DNA of 64,000 nt, taken from NCBI GenBank assembly GCA_000499405.2, contig HG738139.1, forward strand, positions 12,884,898 to 12,948,897, written 5' to 3'. The notes below the pieces were generated by a model. It saw only the letters and a list, made by a program, of their open reading frames with translations. It had not been told where the DNA came from and made no database searches. The translations under genes and the position numbers were made by a program. Source of the stretch: Onchocerca volvulus (lineage: Eukaryota > Nematoda > Chromadorea > Rhabditida > Onchocercidae). Shown here in pieces: positions 53,462 through 64,000 of this stretch (position 1 is the first letter of the stretch; every line of letters starts with the position of its first letter).

Positions 53462-56400
53462 AAGGGAGAAAGAGAGAGAGAGTTGATGATGTACCAATGT
53501 ACTGATCCAGTTAAATTATCGAGAAAGACGAGAATTGAATTGGTTTGAAGTTAAATTGGCGACAGTTTTAACCATTCATTAACTCGGAAGAAAAATTAAA
53601 ACGCTTTTAACCAAAATTTTTCGTTATTTTATTTTGCTTTTTTCGAAAATAAAACTATTGATTGATCGAATTTGTTCTTGTAATTGAAGTTATTCTTGAA
53701 AATTTCTTTTTTTTTTTGATAAGTTTTTGAAAGTTTTTGAGTCTAATTAAGACTTTTAATTCATCTTTAAAATAAACTTCTCTGGCAAGCAAAATGAAAA
53801 AATGTTTAGTTAAAAAGATTTCATTTTAAAATTCTAATCATTTTTCTCTATCTTCTATTATTTTTTGATCTTTTTACGTGTAATTCATGATTAAATTCGC
53901 TAAAACTACACGCAAAATATCAATCGATTTGCATGCATCATGCAAAAACGTAAGCAATAAAACAAGATTTGTTTGTTTTGTTTGTATCTTTTGTTCGTGC
54001 ATCATATTTTTTTGATTTGCATGCATTGCATGATGCATGCAAATCAAATTTTATGCATGATGCATGTAAACCGATCGATATTTCGCGTTTAGTTTTTTTC
54101 ATTTGATAAGAAATCGATTGATTATTGAGCATAATGGAATTTTAGGTTTTCTAAACTTGCGTAACTTTAGGCTTTTCACAGAATTCAGAATCCAGAAATT
54201 CATTATCACTATTTAAATTTTGAAGTACATGGAAAATAGATGAATCAAATAATCAATAGCATAGTTATAAGTTTATTCATTGATTGAAAATAGGTTAAAA
54301 AGTTTATGGAACAAAAATTTCACTGAATATAATAAAAATTCGCTTATCTTTTTTACATCAAACGTATGAGAACTTGTTTTTCAGAATTAAACACAAACGT
54401 TTCAGTTTATTTAAGAATCTATAAAAACTTTCATTTTACGTAAAAATTTATTTAAATATCAGTATACTTTACAACAATAAAATTTGAGTTGTAGTATGCT
54501 GATATTTAAACATTTTTCAAACATTAATAAATTACTGTATCATAAGCGTTGTTCGATTTTAAATAATGTTATTTGATTTCAAATAACATTTCTGTACTAT
54601 CAGAATATTACATCATCCTTAATTAATTACAACAAATCATTTGATCTTTAATTCAACGATATTGATTGATATTGAAATTCACTGATTACAATATTTAGAT
54701 CAGCCGTAATTAATTACAACAATCATTTGATCTTTAATTCAGTGATATTGATTGATATTGAAATTCACTGATTAGAATATTTAGATCAGCCTTAATTAAT
54801 TACAACAATCATTTGATCTTAATATTCCGTAATATTGATATTGATATTGAAAGATTGTAAATATTTGTTCAACCAATCATTCTTACAAATATTACGATAT
54901 TACTACAATAAGGTAAATGAATTGCTAGTTATCGGAAAGGGTATAAAGAAAGCGAAAAGAAAAATAACAAAAAAAAAAAAAAAAAAGTAATTAGCAAGAA
55001 CAAAGATCAAATTTTGCTAATTTTGTACTTTTATCCAATATCAAAAGTACTAAAATAGCTTCCTTTAAAATTTATTGCCAAAAAAAATCGTAATTTTTAG
55101 TAATTTTTCTGCTTTTACTCAAGATCAAAGTTTAAAGATAGTTTAATTTAATAAATTTTATATTAATGAAAAAATAGATTTTACCAATGAAATTTCATTG
55201 ATATTTATATTGAAGTTGATATGTTGGTTATTGTAGAAATGTTAATGTCTGTGTAAAATGTCATTAGTAGTGGTGACATTTGAATTCCGGTTTTTTTTTT
55301 AATTTCTTTTCTTTCATTCAAATAGCAAAATTTATTTTCATTTTTAACTAGAAATTGTGTCTTGAAGTTGTTTGAACAACAACAACAGAATTATACCCTT
55401 CAATTACAAATACAATATCCAAATACATAGTTATTCAGTTTAAAAACTTGCCAGAATATTGCTAAATATTAAATAATTTCATTACGAAAAATTCTCTATT
55501 GAGAAAAATTTTGTAGAATTTTGTAAGTAGAAAACTGTAATTTTGAAGGTATATGGGAAAAATAGCAAATTTCAATTTGTCAAAATTTTGAAAAAGAAGA
55601 TTATGAATTCTTTCTCTCTTTCCGGTTTATGATCAATGATTTATTTTCAATTTCCAATTTCATCTATAATTCATAGTTTATCTGATACTGTTATCATCGC
55701 TTCTCCATTTTTTCCTGTATAACAATCAATTTCTAGTATTATCCATGCAAATAAAAATTAATCAATTAATTCCATTTCCGGGATACCTGTCTGTTGAAAA
55801 CAGATATTTCGGATCCGGAAGCAAAAATGTTAACTGAGCTTTTGTTTCCACTCGAAAATTTATGTTTCTTTTTTTTTTTTTCAAATCCATTAAAGAAATT
55901 GGTAAACTTCTTTTTAAGATTAATTATTAGTTAGTATTAGCCATAACTATGTCTGCAAAAAGTTTGCTGTTTAGATTTCTTAAAATAATTCAATTTTCCT
56001 TGAATAAAATTGAAGAATGCATGAATTTCTAGATTTTTTTTTGTCTATTTTTCAGGAAATTTTTGCTACCATTTTTCCTTCAAAATTTTTGATGCCATCA
56101 ATGAATTGCATGAAATAGTATTATTTCAATAAATTTGTAAATTAATAAATTTTTAATTGAAATATTCAATAAATTAGAAATCTTATACATTAACAAAATA
56201 ATCTTATCATGGATTTTCATATAAAAATAATTGGAAAATTTTTTTTGCTTCATTTTTTTTTTTTGATGAGTTAACTTTTCTTGTAACTAATTTTTTTTTT
56301 TTTGGATTTTTTTCTTTTGATACATCTTTAAATTTTTTGGGAGCTGTTTGATCACCTTTAGGAATTTTATTTTCTGATTATTTGGATTTAATTTGGTATA

Positions 56401-58874
56401 GCTTTTTTGGTCGTAATAAAATGGATTTAAATGATAATAGCCAGATTCTAATAATAAATAGATAGATACTGAAGAATTCTGGTTGTTAATTTATGTTTGT
56501 GTAATTCTAAATGTGAGTTTTCTTTTTTTTTTTTTGTTAATTTATAATTTTATTAGAGCTGGTTTTTTTTTTTTATGTTTTCAATTTTATCAATTTAATA
56601 GTAATTCTTTGGTTGATAGTTATTTACGACGATAATTTTTCAGATGAATACTGGTTTACACTTTTTACTTCCAAATAAATGGCATAAATGACTTGATAGA
56701 CGATTATACTTTTATCGAATTAGGCTAAAATTCAAGATTTTATAATTTCAGACGAAAAAAATATTACCTAATCCATAATAAATTGCAAAAAAGAAGCAAT
56801 TCTCCTTTTCCTGAATTTTGATCGATAACTTTCTTATCAATTTTCACATTTATTCTTGTGCCAGTAAATTAGAGATATAAATTTGAAATTTATTTTCAAT
56901 ACTCAAAAATAGGTTTTAGGTTATATAGATCGATGGAATTTATAAGATCAAATGAGATGAAATTTTTTTTGATAATACTTTTGTGTAATTAAGAGGGTCG
57001 AGAAATGATGCTAATTATAGTTTGTACATTGATAGGATGCATAATTTTAGGTGATAAATATAGAGGAAAAGATATTATCAAAGTCGGACTATTCAATTGA
57101 ATTCTAATTGTGCTAATTAAGCTAATTAAGCTAGAGAAAATATTTCATTTGATTCGCGATTGGTTTTGTTTATTAGTAATATTGATTCTTAGGCTTAGGC
57201 TTAGGGATCGATTAGTTTTGGCTGATCAATATCCAAAAAAATCTCCACAATTTTCCATTTTGAAGTACAGTAGTGTTCGATTAGCCAATGTGAAACTTCT
57301 CCAAAAATTCTTGACTTCAAAAGCTCTTCCTTTTTTTCTCGAGAATTTTACAAATGAATCGTTAAAAGCAATTTATAGCTATATTTTGATTTAAAAATTA
57401 ATTATGGCTTAAATGCCATCATTAAAAGAAGCTAGCATGGATCAAAAAAAGAGAGTTGTTTGAATTTTTTCTTTTTTTTCGAACTAAAATACTACCTTTA
57501 AACTTTTTAATTATAAGCATTTTACATTAGCAATTTTTTTTTTTCAAGACTATCATTATGGAACTTTTTTGTCCATTATTTTCTATCCAGTAATTTTTAA
57601 TCTTTTTTTTCAATTTTTATTTTTTGAAATTTTTTAGTTTTCAATTTTAATTGATATTTTGAACGCTTCATTGGCCTATTTCATTATTCAGAAATATATT
57701 TATCGATAGTATGAATTGCTGAAGATGTGAATGAAACTTCGGATATGAACAAATTAAAATCAATGATATTTGTTTCGGAATTAATCCAATTTTTTTGTAT
57801 TTCTGAATGAAATTGGACTATTTTTTTTAATTTCAAATTTCCCATCTCAATAAATTTGAATTTGTTGATTTAATTACTTTAATTTCGTGTCATCTTGAAC
57901 TAGGATACTTTTTTTTTGATGCTATAATTATACTTTGATTCTTCATCCATATTCATGTCACATTATCAACATTCGTGATAAAAAAGTTTTCACTTATGAT
58001 AATATTTACTGATTATTAACTTAACCTTATATTATTCTTATCAGTTGTTTCATTGCATATATGTGTATATATTCAAAGAAATAACTTTTTTTTCGAATAA
58101 TTTCAAATTGTCATACTTTTTCAGCGCAAAGATTAAAGCGAATCCCATCGAAATCATTCAATTTCTTATCAACAAATAGAGTTGATAATAACAAATCAAA
58201 TTTTGCCGAACAGTCAACTCAATTATTACCACCGCCATTACCTGAAAATCCACCTCCTCAATTACTTAATCAACAGTGTATCACTCGAAACGACGATACT
58301 CTCGGTAAGTTGAAAATAAATCGAGAATAGATATGTATATTAGTCCAAGAAAAAAAAAATCGATAATATAGAAAAATTAATCTCAAAAAATTTCAAAAGT
58401 TATCAAAAATTTAAAGAAATTAAATAGCTAATATTTAATTGGATATCGAATATGTTTTTATAACTTTGCAGTTTTTCTTTATCTTGTGATAAATTTATCA
58501 CTAATAAATAATAGATATATTTTGTTAGAAAAATTAATTCCGAAAGATTTCAAAAGTTTATCAAAAATTTAGAAATCAAATGGTCGAGTACTTAATTGAA
58601 TATCGCTTTTACAATTTTTGCAATTTTTTAAAATCTTTTTTTGATAACATAAATTTATCACTGATAAAAAATAGATATGTTTTGTAAATAAAATGATAAT
58701 TAAGGTTTATTTTCAGGTGTAATAACACAACGTCAGTGGGCAACAACGGAAAATTCATCTTCTATCGATAGTAATAATAAAAGTAAAAGTGTCATGTCGG
58801 CGAAAGTAGAAACAACAGTGCGACAGTGGTCGACACCAATCGAGAAGGTCATTGAAGGTCAACCACCGAGACCT
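44691..58874 (+). CDS. Proline-containing polar protein, unknown family (3' end unresolved)
   Basis: Three exons are supported: 44691-44757 (ATG, 22 codons plus one base), 58125-58304 and 58717-58874; they join in phase 1, 1 and end in phase 0 at a good GTGAGT donor. The first intron would be 13.4 kb. The encoded part is 135 aa: a short hydrophobic/basic start (MTKTIINIHYTAKIPLIE), a basic segment QRLKRIPSKSFNF, a proline-rich stretch QLLPPPLPENPPPQ resembling ligands of EVH1, SH3 or WW domains, and two similar blocks with a QW pair (TQRQWATTE and VRQWSTPIEK). The chain looks disordered, as in cytoskeletal or signalling adaptors, but no family is recognised. The next exon is not settled: candidates begin at 61549 (53 codons) or 63034 (13 codons), or it lies beyond the window. 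The link of exon 1 to exon 2 rests on phase only. Confidence 0.6.
47107..47704. repeat. ATC/ATT trinucleotide satellite with embedded higher-order unit
   Basis: Nearly 600 bp of degenerate (CAT/ATC/ATT)n, strongly strand-asymmetric (almost no G on the plus strand). Long open frames in several registers are a by-product of the repeat. A non-repeat 15-mer, TTACTGCTCTGTAAA or a one-base variant, interrupts it at 47343, 47582 and 47690, each time after GCTACTACT-like sequence, showing that larger blocks were duplicated. It lies inside the proposed first intron of the surrounding gene. Confidence 0.95.
48107..48271. repeat. 41-bp tandem repeat, four copies
   Basis: GTGAGATTCATCACATCCAT begins at 48107, 48148 and 48189; the fourth copy begins at 48230 and is altered after GTGAGATTCATC. 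The period is exactly 41 bp, and degenerate half-units flank the array on both sides. It sits only 400 bp from the ATC satellite and may derive from the same kind of sequence. Confidence 0.9.
51355..51376. repeat. (AC)n microsatellite
   Basis: About ten AC dinucleotides in intronic DNA; no coding context. Confidence 0.9.
53425..53482. repeat. (GA)n microsatellite
   Basis: Interrupted (GA)n tract with a pure core of about ten units, purine-only on the plus strand for almost 60 bases. Confidence 0.9.
53903..54095. repeat. 193-bp nested palindrome with POU-type octamers
   Basis: The outer 42-nt arms (53903-53944 and 54054-54095) are inverted copies with about six mismatches. Inside lies a second, perfect inverted repeat: TTTGATTTGCATGCAT and its complement separated by six bases. 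The octamer ATTTGCAT/ATGCAAAT, the classical POU-domain site, occurs three times, and GCATGC/TGCATG occurs repeatedly. The unit could be a foldback (MITE-like) element or a regulatory cluster in the intron. Confidence 0.85.
54441..54517. repeat. 77-nt hairpin resembling a pre-microRNA
   Basis: TTTAAATATCAGTATAC and its complement with one G:T-type change, followed by ACAAC/GTTGT, pair across a loop of about 12 nt with a 2-nt bulge. Flanking AAAAAT/ATTTTT extends the stem to about 30 pairs. It lies within the 13.4-kb intron, on the sense strand of the host gene. Confidence 0.6.
54612..54860. repeat. Three-copy tandem repeat, 86-87 bp unit
   Basis: Blocks starting CCTTAATTAATTACAAC (or CCGT in copy two) occur at 54617, 54704 and 54790, each followed by ATCATTTGATCTT. 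Copies one and two are nearly identical; the third degrades after the first half. Confidence 0.9.
55804..55863 (+). other. Candidate 60-nt cassette exon inside the large intron
   Basis: GAAAACAG is followed by 60 bases that translate in the frame required by the exon at 44757 as D-ISDPEAKMLTELLFPLEN-L. A GTTTCT donor follows in the phase required by the exon at 58125. The length is a multiple of three, so inclusion or skipping would both preserve frame. The donor is weak and no transcript evidence exists. Confidence 0.3.
57189..57206 (+). repeat. Interstitial telomere-type repeat (TTAGGC)
   Basis: TTAGGCTTAGGCTTAGGG: two perfect copies of the nematode telomeric hexamer and one with a terminal G. 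It lies far from any end, within the intron of the surrounding gene. Confidence 0.8.
58371..58690. repeat. Two-copy diverged tandem duplication, about 157 bp
   Basis: AGAAAAATTAATCTCAAAAA at 58371 recurs in altered form at 58528, and both copies share TTTCAAAAG, AATATCG and TAAATTTATCACT blocks in the same order. The duplication fills most of the intron between 58304 and 58717. Confidence 0.8.
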
Positions 58875-59349
58875 GTGAGTCATCGACATAGATTAGCTTT
58901 TCTTTCTTTGGTGACAGATATAAATGAATTTCCGTTGTCAAATTTTTAGCAAAAATCAAAACGCACTGAAAAAAAAAAAAAAAAAAGAAAAAAAACCAAA
59001 AAAAAAAGATATTAGAAATTGAATTATTGAATTATTAAAAGTTGAAATATTGGAAATTGGAATATTAGAAATTATTAGAAATCAATTTTTGTTAGTTTAA
59101 TCGTATTTGTAAGTAAGCTGCAATTCATTTCTAATTGTAATTGAATTATTAATTAGTTTCTTGAAAAAATGCAAATTACATTATAAAGTTACAATGAAAG
59201 AAAGTAAAAAATATATTTTCATATTATTTAAGTTACAGCTTATTTAAATGAGAATATGCATTAATTAATTAATTAATTATATAAAATTTTATTAAATTTG
59301 CTCGTAAATTAATCTTTTGTTCCTCTAAAATTTGACAAATGAATTAATT

Positions 59350-59652
59350 TTTATTTTCTCACATAATTTATTTAACAAAAATTATTTTACATGACATATT
59401 TGGATAAATAAAAATAAAATAATTAAATCACAGAATTACGTTTAATTAAAAGTAATCTAAGTTATAATTCCGTCAATTTATCATATTTTAATTCTATACT
59501 GGAAATGTACTAAAATTGTATTGAATATGAATATTAAATTAATCGATAATATGAAATCATTTGAAATGAGATCAATCATTATTTTTTATTTTCTCATATA
59601 ATTTATTTAACAATAATTAAATTATTTTACATGACTTATTTGGACAAATAAA
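59350..59652. repeat. Direct repeat, two copies of about 68 bp
   Basis: TTATTTTCTCACATAATTTA at about 59350 and its near-copy at about 59584 are each followed by TTATTTTACATGAC and TATTTGGA(T/C)AAATAAAA. The copies are about 234 bp apart; the second has a small insertion. Confidence 0.8.
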
Positions 59653-59870
59653 ATTGGAATCTTGCCCAGATATTCTTTAAAATTAATCAAACATTTGTTT
59701 CCATAATCAAATATCTGGCGACAGACAAGGAAAATCTTACTCAAATATTTTAGATTTTTTGATTTATTGATTGATGGAATTTCAAATAAAATTATTTTTT
59801 CATTTCTATCGATTTTCAGTATTGTCTGTCCTATTTATTTATTTATTTTTATTTTTTTTAGAGTTAAATT

Positions 59871-59938
59871 TTAGATAAAATCGTAAAAATAATGAAACTT
59901 ACCTAATATTTCTTATTATTTTTTACGATTTTATCTAA
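59871..59938. repeat. 68-nt near-perfect hairpin
   Basis: TTAGATAAAATCGTAAAAAT at 59871 pairs with its complement ending at 59938, giving arms of 23-24 nt that differ by one A, and a loop of about 21 nt. The stem size and loop match a nematode pre-microRNA, but A/T-rich inverted repeats are also common in this genome. Confidence 0.6.
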
Positions 59939-60370
59939 GAAAAAAACTCAAATTTCATCCATGGAAACAGTTAAGGGATATATTGAATTGAGTAATAAAT
60001 TTAAAATAATACCTTCTTTACATTACATACATCAATACTGACCAATAAATTGAACAATACTTTCGGCAATTTTTCATCGAACAATACCCATTTTTTTTTT
60101 TTTTTGGTAATTTAATTATTTTAAATATTGAAGAAAAATTTAATCAAAATGAAAAGTACTTAGTTTACCAAAAAAATAACATTATAATGTTCCGATAAAA
60201 AAAAAAAAAATATTGGAATAGTAGTAGTGAGAAGGAATTTTGGAGGAAATTTTTTGTTCCATTCAATTGTGACAATGAATTCAGTTATCGAAATTCTAAT
60301 TTTTGATTCTATCAATGTTTTGCGAATTTTTTGTACCGTTTGCGACCTCCTACCTCTGTAACTCATTCCT

Positions 60371-60403
<33 letters not shown>

Positions 60404-61729
60404 GTCGAAAGGTACAATTCAACTTTAATGGGTTTTCATTTTTGACCTTCAGTCATTTGTATCATTCGTTTATCTAAAGAATGCTTCCTTTTTGATAGGA
60501 TTCTTTTCCTATTTTATTTCAATTTTCATTCCATCCTATTTCATCCAAATCCCTGAGAGAGAGAGAGAGAAAGATTCTTAATGAAGAAGAATTCTTGATT
60601 TTTGATATAAGATTTCAAATTTTCGAGTTTTCACATTTATTTTGCTAATTTCTCTCTTGCTTACTTCAAACTTTAATTTCTCCATTTACATACCATTGAT
60701 AGAAAGTGTAATTTCAGAAATTTTATTTCAAAAGTTCACAAAGCAAAAGCTATTTGTATTGATTATTTTGAAAAGGAAATAATTGAATATTTCATAATTT
60801 CCATCAGAAGAGAAATGAGAATTCAAATAAAACAGATTTCATTGAAATCCGTATTATTTAGTTGAGATATTAAACTGGTAGATAAATTTCGACGATTGGA
60901 AAGACGGCAGATGAATAGCAGATTATCAAATTTATTCATCTATCGATTTTTGATATTTTTCCGGTTCTCATATTTCTGATCAATTTTCATATCAACTTTT
61001 TATCTTTCAATCAATTTTCATATCAACTTTTCATCTTTCATCTAACTTTTCTGCGTTACTTTTTTTTGTTTATTTACATCATTGACTGGACAATTAATCT
61101 GAATCATTCATCGATCAATATGCATTTGATTTGTCTAAAATTTCTCGTAATATTTCGATATCACTCGATTGATGATACTATTTATATTCATGTTGCCGAA
61201 CTTTTCTCCTAAGTTTTCGATTGCCATCGAATTTTCCGGAAAATTTTCATTAATTGCAAATGTTTCATATATATATATATTTAATTTTTATTACATATTT
61301 TTAATTTTTATTTAATTTCAATTTTTATTACATATTTTTTTTCATTTTTCCCTGTTATTTTTCTGCGCAAGAATTCTTGAAGTAAAGCGGAAAAAAAAAA
61401 AAAGTTTTTCCAATCAAAAATATCAGGAAATATTACAAAAAATACAAATGATATTTTTTCTTCTTTTTTTTTCTCGTTTTTAAATCATGATAAAGAAATT
61501 CGACATTTTTTTTCGCATCTTACATTTCTTTCTTACTTTCACCTTCAGCAAAATCATTTCCATTGTCATCAAACTCACAGTTATCATCATTCAAATGTCA
61601 CATTTTCATCACTTCAAATCATGAAACCGCAAGCAATCGACGCAACAACCAACGAAATTCAATCAAATTTTTGCTATTTCATAACATTTCATTTCTATTT
61701 TCTATGAAATTCATTTTAGACATTTCAGA

Positions 61730-62130
61730 TAAATGCCTAGACTATATTAGCTTATTCTAAAATTAAGCCTAGCAATTCATTTAAATGATGCTCTTCTAAA
61801 AACTGTCTGAATCTTTGTATTAATATCAATTGTTTCTATCTGAGAAATTTGTATTATGTACATTTTTAGATTAAATTAGTGCCTAGGCCATTTTCGATTT
61901 GTTTTTCACTCTAAAATCAAGCCTAGCAATTTTTTTAAATGATGCTCTTTCGAAAGTTTTATGAATTTTTGTATCAGTCATTTATTTCTAAGTAAACTTC
62001 TCTTTTAACTATGTGATACTTATTTTCGCTCAATTCATTTTTTTAAATCCTGTTAAGAAACAAATTAAAATTAAGTGCCTAGGCTATTTTGGCTTATTTT
62101 TTATTCTGTTCTTGTCTAGTAATTTATTTA
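61730..62130. repeat. Diverged repeat with CCTAGGC motif, three copies
   Basis: TGCCTAG(A/G)C... blocks start at about 61734, 61881 and 62072. Each is followed by a CTAGCAATT- or CTAGTAATT-like block (AGCCTAGCAATT in the first two) and ATTTAAATGATGCTC or a variant. Spacing is irregular (about 147 and 191 bp), so these are old duplications. Confidence 0.7.
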
Positions 62131-62504
62131 AATAATGATATTTTAAGCCTTTTGAATTCTTATATTAATTAATCGTTTCCAAATAAAAATTTCTCTTATA
62201 ATCGTATAATAATCATTTTCTTTCAGTTTACTGTTCCTTATTGACCGTTTAAATTAAATTTTTCCTGAAATAATTTAATTATTTATGAAAAATAAATTAC
62301 AAAAAAAGTTATAATTAGTAGTAAATTATCTCGGAAATTTTTACGGAATGTAAAGAATGAACATTCCGTAATTTATTTTTCTTCAATGAATTTTAAAAAT
62401 ATTTTCGACCTATTTTTTCGATACTATTACGTCATATATTTCAATATGTACTTCCCTAATTTTCTTATCTCTTTGATTTTCATTCTCAAAAATCTTTTTT
62501 CAAA

Positions 62505-62606
62505 ATTAGTTCATTTCATCCGAAATTAGTTGTTTTTATCGAAAATTAGAAGATTTTATCCGAAATTAGTAAATTTTATCCGAAATTAGTTATTTCATCC
62601 GAAATC
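62505..62606. repeat. Short tandem repeat, TTTCATCCGAAATTAGT unit
   Basis: Five imperfect copies of TTTTATCCGAAATTAGT or TTTCATCCGAAATTAGT, with a period of about 18-23 bp, in A/T-rich DNA. Confidence 0.85.
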
Positions 62607-64000
62607 TCAATAAAATTTAGATTGGATTTAACATATTTCATCTAGCAGTATAATAAAAGAAAAAAAAAATTTTTTTTGATAAAATTTTCAAGGCGAGATT
62701 ATTAAGTATTCAATTAAATTCCTAGGATATCATGAGTTTTCCTTTTTTTTTTTTCTTTATTCCGTAAGGATAGTAAGTAATTGATTTCGAATTTCTTTTA
62801 GATTGGTTCATTGAGAGTGCGAAAAAGTTGGAATTCATGAAAAATGTCTCCAAAAGACTGATAATTGATATGCTTATTTATATGTTTATTCAATTGGTGA
62901 AAGAGGGGGGAAAAAAAATTAAATCAATTTCAATTATCGAAATCGCAAAGTTTTGATTGCTAAGTTTATTTACTCTCCGGCCATATATTTACATTTATCT
63001 TTTTCTTAATCATTAATTTCATTTGTTTACAGATGGAAATACACGAAATTTATTCGAGAAATATTTTTTAGGCTTGTTTATATTAAAAATTTGTTTATTT
63101 TTTCATTACCAATGACAGATCTTGTTGATTTTTCAATTAGAATAATTTAAAAATGTATTTTAGTAATAGAAGTAGGATTCTGAATCAGTTATGCATTCCA
63201 TTCGATCATGAGAATCTAAATTTAGGATCATCGGAAATTATTAGATTTCGATTTGTTCATTGATTTCAAATAGATCGTCATTTTCCCTATCTAGCTTATC
63301 AAAATCAATAGCTAATTCGAAATTTTTTTTATTAAATTATTTCTTTATTTTTTTTAATTTTATTAATATTTTAATCTTCAATATGTCTTTCATTTCTTTA
63401 GTTTTATGAAATTGAAAGAATTTAAAATGATTTATTAAATTTATTCATTTGCATTGTTCAAATTTATTGAATCAGTTAGTCCAAACAAAAAATTTAATTC
63501 ATAATATTTAAATATTTGAAACTGCTGGGTAAATTTTTCGCAAACGAATTGAAATGGATTAGTCAAATGAATAGGATTTGAATTTTTTTTTAATTTTTTG
63601 TCAATAAATGAGTGTTTATTTTATTTGAAAAAATCACGCCTCAATTTTTTTTTATTTATTTTATTACATTTTTTACAAAATGAGTAAAGTAAATTTGCTT
63701 TTAGAATAAAAATTTTCGAGTTCTTGAGATTTTTTTTTGAGATAAAAAATTTTGTTTAAGACGTATTTTAAGGTTTATTTCAAATTTACGTCACAACTTT
63801 TAATTTAAATTTTATCGATAATATTTCATAGAAATAGGATAATACTTAGAATTAATTTTCATTCAATGCATAGTTTTGATAAAATAGTTTTTCGATCTTT
63901 GCATGGGAATCTAAAATTAAAAAATATCATTAAAATATCTAATTATATGTAATAGTTGCTTGATAATTAAGACATTAATTAATAATTTTCTTGCATTTTT

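Larger units (their letters stand above)
58875..64000. other. Right-hand 5 kb: intron or 3' flank of the last gene
   Basis: After the donor at 58875 there is no exon that can be placed with confidence. Candidate continuations are an open stretch at 61549-61707, preceded by an ACCTTCAG acceptor, and a short one at 63034. The remainder is A/T-rich with several repeats listed separately, a T32 run near 60370-60401 and a GA tract near 60557. Confidence 0.5.

Noticed and set aside
57110..57394. 94-codon plus-strand open frame with an Arg/Leu-rich start
   Set aside because: The first part is generated by TTAGGC and short AAGCTAATT repeats; the rest shows no motif and no in-phase acceptor for the surrounding gene.
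60160..60417. 85-codon minus-strand open frame starting with poly-Lys
   Set aside because: The start is the complement of a T32 run; low-complexity Lys and Phe blocks dominate and there is no splice context.

Overview
The window looks like nuclear DNA of a parasitic nematode, most likely a filarial or other spirurid worm. It is extremely A+T-rich and full of homopolymer runs. Genes are broken into many short exons bounded by T-rich ...TTTCAG acceptors and GT donors, and two genes have a splice acceptor a few bases upstream of the start codon, as expected for spliced-leader trans-splicing. No operon-style bacterial genes, rRNA, tRNA, CRISPR array or recognisable transposase were seen. All gene models were assembled by hand by requiring that every exon junction keep phase; they were not checked against transcripts or databases.

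Layout. (1) 1-861, minus: the N-terminal half of a voltage-gated potassium channel T1 domain; the gene runs off the left edge. (2) 862-12953: about 12 kb without a convincing gene, holding tandem repeats and two long imperfect hairpins. (3) 12954-13608, plus: a four-exon gene for a 96-residue, probably secreted protein of unknown family. It converges tail to tail with (4) 13990-18146, minus: ula-1, the regulatory subunit of the NEDD8-activating enzyme, complete in 10 exons (540 aa). (5) 18199-21297: divergent intergenic region with a (CT)n tract. (6) 21298-about 26440, plus: a Cys-loop ligand-gated ion channel of the anion-channel type, 14 exons and 431 aa; the last exon is uncertain. (7) 26441-30692: intergenic, with two islands that look like coding sequence but give no clean gene. 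(8) 30693-38656, plus: a low-complexity acidic protein of unknown family, nine firm exons plus one probable 5' exon. (9) 38949-39320, plus: a 72-residue protein only about 290 bp downstream of the previous gene, with a trans-splice-like acceptor 11 bases before its ATG; genes 8 and 9 may form an operon. (10) 39321-44690: intergenic. (11) 44691 to at least 58874, plus: a proline-containing protein whose first intron appears to be 13.4 kb long. That intron holds most of the window's unusual DNA: a 600-bp ATC-type satellite, a 41-bp tandem repeat, a 193-bp palindrome with POU-type octamers, a 75-nt hairpin, an 87-bp tandem repeat, a short TTAGGC array and a candidate cassette exon.

No shared pathway links the named genes. 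Two are neuronal membrane channels and one is a housekeeping protein-modification factor. The most novel material is the four unrecognised genes or gene parts, the in-phase alternative exons and the hairpins that resemble microRNA precursors.
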